Source: an uncultured bacterium (GTDB lineage: Bacteria > Planctomycetota > UBA1135 > UBA2386). Taken from it: a stretch of DNA of 6,639 bases. Under the pieces are notes generated by a model. It saw nothing but the letters and a program-made list of their open reading frames with translations, had not been told where the DNA came from and ran no database searches. Both the position numbers and the translations under genes were made by a program. Location of the stretch: NCBI GenBank assembly GCA_938003515.1, contig CALKYL010000217.1, positions 1 to 6,639 on the forward strand. Reading direction: 5' to 3'. Shown here in pieces: positions 1 through 4,750 of the stretch (within the stretch, counting starts at the first letter, position 1; every line of letters begins with the position of its first letter).

Positions 1-711
1 CGCGTCGTGCCCATCCCACCACCTACCCGCGCAGCGCAGCGCCTTCACGACCCGGTCGCGCACCCGCTTCACCAGCCGCACGACGTCCGCATCGCACAGT
101 CCTTCGTGCTCGTGCCACTGCACCCGCCGGCCAGGCTGCCACGAATACCCCCCGTCCAGCCAGAGCACGTGGAGGTGCACATTCAGCCTGAGCGCCGAAT
201 CGAATCGCTGCACGAACGCCACCGCCCCCGTGCGCGGCCGCGGCAAGCCCTGCCGCCGCACCCGCCCCTCGTAGAACCCCGACACGACCCGCACCACCAC
301 CCGCCGCACCAGCGCACACGCGTCCGCGTCGTATGCGCACAAGACCCGCAGCCGATGCGGCAGCGACAGCACCCACTGCCGCACCGGCACCTCCGGCATC
401 ACCCGATCGACGATCCACGCGGCCGTGTCCCCCATGCGCCGCGCCGCGCACGACGAGCAGAAGCCGCGGCCCTTGCACGAAAACGCGACCACGTCGTCCT
501 TGCCGCACGACTTGCACCACACCCGCGCGAAGCCGTGCGCCAGGATCCCGCACTTCAGATACGCCTCCATCTCGCGCACGCAGAACCGCGGCACCGCTCG
601 CTCGCGCCGCTCGATCTCGTCGCGCACCGTCGCCCATGCGCTCTGCACGACCCGGTAGAGCGCCGTCTGCTCCGGCCGGCGACGCTGCCACGTTCGACCA
701 CCTGCACCCAC
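1..711 (-). CDS. IS91-family transposase, N-terminal part (cut by window edge)
   Basis: This is the rolling-circle (HUH) transposase of an IS91-type element, which would nick and transfer one DNA strand. Reading the minus strand from a GTG at 711 gives 237 codons without a stop to the window edge; the C-terminal part, including the catalytic tyrosine region, lies outside. The N-terminus has the family's WQRRRPEQTALYRVVQ segment. A zinc-binding domain follows, with Cys at about 66, 69, 79, 85 and 88 (WCKSC, SCKGRGFCSSC). Next come the family-typical DRVMPEVPVRQWVLSLPHRL stretch (about 98-117) and AFVQRFDSALRLNVHLHVLW, which holds the HUH pair H179 and H181. GTG 711 is the only ATG/GTG/TTG start between the upstream in-frame stop (805-807) and the conserved N-terminus; no strong ribosome-binding site precedes it. 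There is no frameshift or stop in the visible part, so the gene may be intact. Confidence 0.93.
   Translation of the reverse strand, partial: MGAGGRTWQRRRPEQTALYRVVQSAWATVRDEIERRERAVPRFCVREMEAYLKCGILAHGFARVWCKSCGKDDVVAFSCKGRGFCSSCAARRMGDTAAWIVDRVMPEVPVRQWVLSLPHRLRVLCAYDADACALVRRVVVRVVSGFYEGRVRRQGLPRPRTGAVAFVQRFDSALRLNVHLHVLWLDGGYSWQPGRRVQWHEHEGLCDADVVRLVKRVRDRVVKALRCAGRWWDGHDA
1..711 (-). mobile_element. IS91-family insertion element, partial; outer ends not located
   Basis: The element is recognised only through its transposase. IS91-type elements have no classical inverted repeats and make no target duplication, so the end on the transposase 5' side cannot be placed by eye. It should lie between the start codon (711) and the first conserved mfd codons (about 868-890). 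The other end lies beyond the left edge of the window. Confidence 0.7.
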
Positions 712-867
712 ACGAGAGCACGTGGCACGACTCGCCCCACGGTGGCAGACGACCAGTGCGAATCCCGGCGAGCAACCGCGGCGAAGCGCATCCTCCCACC
801 ATCCTCACCCCGCCCACGCCCGCCATGGGCGCCCCCGACCCCGATCGCTACGCTGCTCCGCCCGCCC
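712..867. other. Intergenic gap between divergent transposase and mfd
   Basis: This 156-bp spacer separates the transposase start (leftward) from the mfd start (rightward). It should hold the promoters of both genes and the boundary of the insertion element. I see no convincing -10/-35 pair, no purine-rich ribosome-binding site in front of the mfd GTG, and no clear inverted repeat. An ATG at 825 is out of frame with mfd. The plus-strand frame of mfd happens to stay open through the spacer and across the transposase, but there it encodes only Pro/Arg/His-rich low-complexity sequence and shows no Mfd similarity. Confidence 0.5.
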
Positions 868-2235
868 GTGGCCCCGTCCCCCACCGACAAGCTGCTCGAC
901 GCGTTCGCGCGCCTGCCCGTCACCAGGAACCTGATCGCGCAGCTGCGGCTCGGCGCGCGCTGCAAGGCCGGCGGGCTGTGGGGCGCGTCGGCCGGGCTGC
1001 TGCTCGCCGTGCTGCAGCGCGCGCACCAGGGGCAGCTGCTGGTGCTGACCGCCGACGACGTCGACAGCCTGCAGCTACAGACCGACCTCGCCGCGTTCGG
1101 CGTGCCCTCGCACGTGCTCGTACGCGAGGAGCAGGGCGACGACGGCGAACCCGACCCGGTCACCAGGAGCGAGCGGCAGAAGGCGCTGCAGCACGTCGCC
1201 ACCGACCACGCCCCGCTGCTATGCGGCATCGAGGCGATGCTGCAGCCGGTCGTGACGCCGAAGGGCCTGCGCAAGGCGCGCCTCGAGCTCGAGGCCGGCC
1301 AGCAGCTCGACCGCACCCAGGTGCTGCAGCGCGCGCAGGCGGCCGGGCTGCGCAGCGTGCCGCTGGTGCTCGCCCCCGGCGAATGCAGCGTGCGCGGCGA
1401 CGTCGTCGACGTCTTCCCGATGGCGGCCGACCAGGCGCTGCGGCTCGAGTTCTTCGACGAAACGCTCGAGTCGATCCGCAGCTTCGATCCGGCGACGCAA
1501 CGCACGACCGCGGTGCACGAACGCTTCGTGCTGGCGCTCGCCGAGGCCGACGACGCCGAGCAGGGCCACGTGCTCAAGCACCTGACGCCGTCGCAGACGC
1601 TCGTCGTCACGTTCGAGCCGCTGCGCGTCGAGGAGCGCCAGGCGCGGCTCACCACCTTCGACGCCGACGTGCGCCCGAAGCTCGCGACGCTCCAGGACAC
1701 GCTGCGGCCGTGCCCGCACGTCGACGTGTCGTCGCTGCCGAGCCACGAGTTCGACTACAAGGTGCTGTCCGCCGGCTCGGCGGTCGGCAGCGGCGAAGCC
1801 GACCCGGCCGGCCGGCTGCGCAGCGTGCGCGGCGTGCAGGGACGCGTGCTGCTGTTCTGCAGGAGCCCCGACGAGCAGGAGCGCCTGCGCGAGATCTTCG
1901 CGCACAAGCAGGTCGACCTCGACGCAGAGCGCGTCGAGCTGCTCGACGGAGCGATCAGCAAGGGCTTTCGCATCCCCGATCTGCAGACGACCGCGCTGTC
2001 CAACGTCGAGTTCGCCGGCGTGCCGCAGCAGGCGCGCGTGCGCGAGCGCGTCGCGGTGCCGAGCCGCGCGATCCAGAGCTTCTTCGAGCTCGGGCCCGGT
2101 GATCTGGTCGTGCACGCGGTGCACGGCGTCGCGCGCTTCGAGGGGACCGCGCTGGTCCCCCGCAGCGAAGGCACGGAGGAGCACCTGCGCCTGTGCTTCC
2201 ATGACTATGTCAAGCTGCTCGTGCCGGCGAGCTAG
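868..2235 (+). CDS. mfd: mfd 5' part: UvrB-like module and first half of RID
   Basis: If the amber codon terminates translation, this yields a 455-residue protein. Residues about 8-130 match the first part of the UvrB-like module (DAFARLP, GGLWGASAGLLLA, LLVLTADDVDSLQLQ). Residues about 130-215 match the UvrA-contacting region and its closing strand, with the hallmark GECSVRGDVVDVFPM at 171-185 followed by LRLEFFDETLESIRSFDP. Residues about 320-395 form the linker domain (GRVLLFCRSPDEQERL, then GFRIPDLQTTALSNVEF). RID begins near 400 (AIQSFFELGPGDLVVHAVHG, then VARFEGT) and runs to KLLVPAS, where the stop falls just before IHLVQRYVG. The product would lack the rest of RID and the whole motor, so it could at most bind UvrA and would not displace RNA polymerase. 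Whether a stable protein is made cannot be seen from the sequence. Confidence 0.8.
   Translation: MAPSPTDKLLDAFARLPVTRNLIAQLRLGARCKAGGLWGASAGLLLAVLQRAHQGQLLVLTADDVDSLQLQTDLAAFGVPSHVLVREEQGDDGEPDPVTRSERQKALQHVATDHAPLLCGIEAMLQPVVTPKGLRKARLELEAGQQLDRTQVLQRAQAAGLRSVPLVLAPGECSVRGDVVDVFPMAADQALRLEFFDETLESIRSFDPATQRTTAVHERFVLALAEADDAEQGHVLKHLTPSQTLVVTFEPLRVEERQARLTTFDADVRPKLATLQDTLRPCPHVDVSSLPSHEFDYKVLSAGSAVGSGEADPAGRLRSVRGVQGRVLLFCRSPDEQERLREIFAHKQVDLDAERVELLDGAISKGFRIPDLQTTALSNVEFAGVPQQARVRERVAVPSRAIQSFFELGPGDLVVHAVHGVARFEGTALVPRSEGTEEHLRLCFHDYVKLLVPAS
2233..2235 (+). other. In-frame amber (TAG) codon inside mfd
   Basis: The codons are GTG CCG GCG AGC TAG ATC CAT CTC GTC CAG, that is VPAS-stop-IHLVQ. 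In Mfd proteins this point in RID reads like E. coli VPVSSLHLI, with one residue (often Lys, Ser or Arg) where the stop stands. A single base change from AAG, CAG, GAG, TCG or TGG gives TAG. The flanking frame is unbroken on both sides, so no indel is involved. Confidence 0.9.
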
Positions 2236-2367
2236 ATCCATCTCGTCCAGAGGTACGTCGGCAGTGGCGGCAAGGCGCCGCTCGACAAGCTCGGCGGCAA
2301 GGGCTTCCAGAAGCGCAAGGAGCAGGTCCAGGAGGCCCTGTTCGACCTCGCCGCCGAGCTGCTCGAG

Positions 2368-4098
2368 GTGCAGAGCAGGCGCGCGCTCGTAGAGCGCCCG
2401 CCGTATCCGCCCGACCCGCTCGAGCGCGACTTCCTCGACGCGTTCCCGTTCCGCGACACCGAGGACCAGGCGCGCGCGTGGCGCGAGATCCAGGCGGACC
2501 TGCAGAAGCCGTCGCCGATGGACCGGCTTCTGTGCGGGGACGTCGGCTTCGGCAAGACCGAGCTGGCGCTGCGCGCAGCGTTCCGGGTCGCGATCACCGG
2601 CCGACAGGTCGCGCTGCTGGCGCCGACGACGATCCTCGCCGAGCAGCACGCCAAGACGTTCGCGCAGCGCTGCGAGCCGTTCGGGCTGCGCGTCGAGATG
2701 CTGTCGCGCTACCGCAAGCCGGCCGAGCGGCGCGAGGTGCAGGACGGCCTCGCGAAGGGAGCGGTCGACGTCGTCGTCGGCACGCACCAGCTGCTCTCGA
2801 AGGACGTCTCGTTCCACGACCTCGGCCTCGTCGTCGTCGACGAGGAGCAGCGCTTCGGCGTGCGGCAGAAGGAGCGGCTCAAGGCGCTGCGCGCCGAGGT
2901 CGACGTGCTCACGCTCAGCGCGACGCCGATCCCGCGCACGCTGCACGGCTCGCTGCTCGGCATCCGCGGCATCTCGACGCTCGACAACCCGCCGCCCGGG
3001 CGCCAGGAGGTCGAGACGCGGGTCCTGTTCCGCGACGACCGCGTGCTGCAGGACGCGCTGACCCGCGAGCTGTCGCGGCAGGGCCAGGTGTTCGTGCTGC
3101 ACAACCGCATCCAAGAGCTCGAAGTGCTCGCGAACCGCCTGCGCCAGCTCGCGCCCGGGGCCCGCATCGCGATCGGCCACGGCCAGATGACCGAGGCCGA
3201 GGTCGAGAAGACCGTGCGCGCGTTCGTGCGCGGCGAGTTCGACGTGCTGGTGTCGACGACGATCGTCGAGAACGGCCTCGACATCGCGCGCGCCAACACG
3301 ATCCTGATCGACCAGGCCGACCACTTCGGCCTCGCCGAGCTGCACCAGCTGCGCGGCCGCGTCGGCCGCTCGAGCGAGAAGGCCTACTGCTACCTGCTGC
3401 TCGACCGCGACGAGCCGCCGGGCCAGGAGGCGCGGGCGCGGCTGAAGGCGCTCGAGGAGTTCTCGCACCTCGGCGCCGGCTTCGCGATCGCGATGAAGGA
3501 CCTCGAGATCCGCGGTGCGGGCAACCTGCTCGGCCCGCAGCAGTCGGGCCACATCGCGTCGGTCGGCTACGACATGTACTGCCAGCTGCTGCGGAGCGCG
3601 GTCGAGTCCGCGCAGCAGGAGCGGCCGGTGCACGTGCAGCTCGCCGAGGTCGACGTCGACCTCAGGCTGAAGGCGTATCTGCCCGACGACTTCCTGCAGG
3701 ACCCGCGGCAGCGGCTCGAGCTACTGCGCGCGCTGGACGCGGCGACCGGCCGCGCGCGCAACGCCGAGCTCGAGGGCGAGCTGCGCGACCGCTACGGCAA
3801 GCTGCCGAAGCCGGTCGCGACGCTGCTGCGGCAGTTCCGGCTGAAGCACGCGCTGATGGACCTCGGCGTGCTCAGCGTGCAGTGGGTCGAGAACGACCGC
3901 CTGGTCGTGCGCCACCCGGCCGGCGTGCCGCTCGGCGGCGCGTGGCTCGACCGCTTCGCCGACGTGCGCCCGGTCGAGGCCGGCAAGACGCACCTGATGC
4001 TGCCGAAGAAGCGCCGCGGCAGCTGGTCGGCAGACGACGTGCTCGAGTTCCTGCTCGAGGCCGCGACCGGGCGGGCGGTGCCGCAGCGCGCGAGCTAG
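2368..4098 (+). CDS. mfd: mfd 3' part: translocase motor and C-terminal domain
   Basis: This is the downstream half, in the same frame as the 5' part. Coding similarity resumes directly after the stop (IHLVQRYVGSGGKAPLDKLG), but the first ATG/GTG for independent initiation that I note is GTG 2368, which lacks a clear ribosome-binding site and would drop the end of RID. Numbering from GTG 868, the motor keeps Walker A GDVGFGKT (557-564, Lys563), the DEEQ box (658-661), SATPIPRTL (from 684), a GHGQM segment, and the motif VI region HQLRGRVGRS (from 826). The TRG-type segment DLEIRGAGNLLGPQQSG follows from 878. The C-terminal TRCF domain runs from about 927, with LPDDF at 938-942. The stop is TAG at 4096-4098. 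All catalytic residues look intact, so a read-through product would be expected to be an active translocase. Independent expression of this half is uncertain. Confidence 0.75.
   Translation: MQSRRALVERPPYPPDPLERDFLDAFPFRDTEDQARAWREIQADLQKPSPMDRLLCGDVGFGKTELALRAAFRVAITGRQVALLAPTTILAEQHAKTFAQRCEPFGLRVEMLSRYRKPAERREVQDGLAKGAVDVVVGTHQLLSKDVSFHDLGLVVVDEEQRFGVRQKERLKALRAEVDVLTLSATPIPRTLHGSLLGIRGISTLDNPPPGRQEVETRVLFRDDRVLQDALTRELSRQGQVFVLHNRIQELEVLANRLRQLAPGARIAIGHGQMTEAEVEKTVRAFVRGEFDVLVSTTIVENGLDIARANTILIDQADHFGLAELHQLRGRVGRSSEKAYCYLLLDRDEPPGQEARARLKALEEFSHLGAGFAIAMKDLEIRGAGNLLGPQQSGHIASVGYDMYCQLLRSAVESAQQERPVHVQLAEVDVDLRLKAYLPDDFLQDPRQRLELLRALDAATGRARNAELEGELRDRYGKLPKPVATLLRQFRLKHALMDLGVLSVQWVENDRLVVRHPAGVPLGGAWLDRFADVRPVEAGKTHLMLPKKRRGSWSADDVLEFLLEAATGRAVPQRAS
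4095..4098. other. CTAG: overlapping stop codons of convergent mfd and PTPS genes
   Basis: The palindrome CTAG supplies TAG to mfd on the plus strand (4096-4098) and TAG to the PTPS gene on the minus strand (4097-4095). The two genes therefore end tail to tail with two shared bases and no spacer. I see no hairpin followed by a T-run here, so no intrinsic bidirectional terminator can be placed between them; each transcript presumably runs some way into the other gene. Confidence 0.9.
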
Positions 4099-4673
4099 CC
4101 GGCCCGCTGGACGCCGGCGACCTGGCGGGTCGCGGCGGTCGGCAGGCGCAGCGTCACCGAGCCGGACTGCCCGCTCGTCTCCTCGACCGTGACCACGACG
4201 CTCTCGAGGGGCAGCTCGGGCCGGGCAGCGCGCAGCCCCGCGAGCACCGCGCGCGCGATCCAGTCGGCGAGGTTCTCGGAGCTGGTGTTGTCGACCGGCA
4301 GCACGACCACGTCCTCGGCCGGCAGCACGTAGCGCTTCTCGCCGTGCCGGACCTCGTAGGCGTCGCCGTCGGTCGCGACGCAGGTGAGCACCGGGTGCTC
4401 GCCGGGCAGCAGCACGCGTTCGTCCAGGCGGTCCAGCACGTCGCTCAACACCGTCTTGGCCGCGCGGAAGTCCAGCACCATGCCGTGGCTCGCGTCGGCC
4501 GCATGCAGCTCGAGCCCGACCCTGTAGTTGTGCCCGTGCAGCCGCTCGGCGCTGCCGTCCTCGAAGATCAGGAAGTGGGCCGCGCTGAACTTGTGGTACT
4601 CCTTCGCGACGCGGATCGACCAGGCGGTCTCGAGGTCGGTGCGCGGTTCGGAGCGTGGCTCGGGCTCGGTCAC
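4095..4673 (-). CDS. 6-pyruvoyl-tetrahydropterin synthase / QueD-family protein, atypical active site
   Basis: This is a 192-residue member of the PTPS/6-carboxytetrahydropterin synthase family, whose usual members act on dihydroneopterin triphosphate in biopterin or queuosine/7-deazaguanine synthesis. The zinc ligands are visible as H33 (KFSAAHF) and H46/H48 (RLHGHNY). The residues expected to hold the pterin are also present (TSSEN with E133; VEET with E164/E165). Two of the three catalytic residues known from E. coli QueD (Cys27, Asp70, His71) are changed: the CxxxHGH cysteine is Ala42 (AERLHGH), and LDH is LDE (D84, E85). Compared with the roughly 120-residue QueD, it has an insert of about 30 residues after LDE (about 88-127) and a short acidic/Arg N-terminal tail. 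GTG 4673 is the only suitable start, preceded by GAAGAG seven bases upstream. No queC, queE, folE or other pterin gene is in view. Family call firm; reaction unknown. Confidence 0.88.
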   Translation of the reverse strand: MTEPEPRSEPRTDLETAWSIRVAKEYHKFSAAHFLIFEDGSAERLHGHNYRVGLELHAADASHGMVLDFRAAKTVLSDVLDRLDERVLLPGEHPVLTCVATDGDAYEVRHGEKRYVLPAEDVVVLPVDNTSSENLADWIARAVLAGLRAARPELPLESVVVTVEETSGQSGSVTLRLPTAATRQVAGVQRAG

Positions 4674-4676
4674 GAG

Positions 4677-4693
4677 GGCGCTCTTCGAGCGCC
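4677..4693. repeat. Perfect 7-bp inverted repeat just upstream of the PTPS gene start
   Basis: GGCGCTC and GAGCGCC flank a 3-base loop. On the minus strand the loop plus the start of the right arm forms GAAGAG, the putative ribosome-binding site of the PTPS gene, and the hairpin ends 3 bases before its GTG start. It could partly mask that site, or help end the upstream secreted-protein transcript, whose stop is about 58 bases earlier; there is no T-run for a classical terminator. In DNA this rich in G+C such short stems also arise by chance. Confidence 0.35.
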
Positions 4694-4750
4694 GAGCGCC
4701 CGCGGATGCGGTGCGCAGCGGCCGTCCCGAGCGCCCCGCGCCCGACGGCG

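Larger units (their letters stand above)
868..4098 (+). pseudogene. mfd: mfd, transcription-repair coupling factor, interrupted by one in-frame TAG
   Basis: Mfd is the ATP-driven translocase that removes stalled RNA polymerase from damaged DNA and recruits UvrA for nucleotide excision repair. The single reading frame spans 1,077 codons including the terminal stop, close to the usual length of the family (E. coli about 1,148 residues). Every domain is present in order: UvrB-like module, RNA-polymerase-interacting (RID) domain, two RecA-like helicase lobes, TRG segment and C-terminal domain. The only defect is a TAG at codon 456 (2233-2235), inside RID. No frameshift or other stop was found, and codon use and motifs stay normal after the stop, so the change is recent, is tolerated, or is a sequence error. 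I chose GTG 868 as start because family similarity begins just after it (TDKLLDAFARLP). A GTG at 742 is the only in-frame start before it that clears the transposase, and would add a Pro/Arg-rich stretch unlike Mfd. Calling it a pseudogene is provisional. Confidence 0.85.

Noticed and set aside
23..826. Minus-strand frame of about 267 codons over the transposase region
   Set aside because: Gly/Ala/Arg-rich out-of-frame sequence; the neighbouring minus-strand frame carries the zinc and HUH motifs of the IS91 transposase.
825..827. ATG as the mfd start
   Set aside because: It is in a different frame from mfd; using it would need a frameshift for which there is no evidence. GTG 868 sits in frame just before the conserved N-terminus.
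7..867. Upstream extension of the mfd frame to the left edge
   Set aside because: It is antisense to the recognisable IS91 transposase and has His/Pro/Arg-rich composition; Mfd similarity begins only near 880.
2233..2235. TAG read as pyrrolysine or by a recoded amber genetic code
   Set aside because: No pyl gene or recoding signal is visible, the position is not a known modified-residue site in Mfd, and two other genes in the window end in TAG.
1219..3633. Very long antisense open frame (about 800 codons) on the minus strand over mfd
   Set aside because: The translation is Arg/Ala/Leu/Glu-rich low-complexity sequence with no family motif, and it lies exactly opposite conserved Mfd codons. 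Such frames are expected opposite G/C-ending codons.
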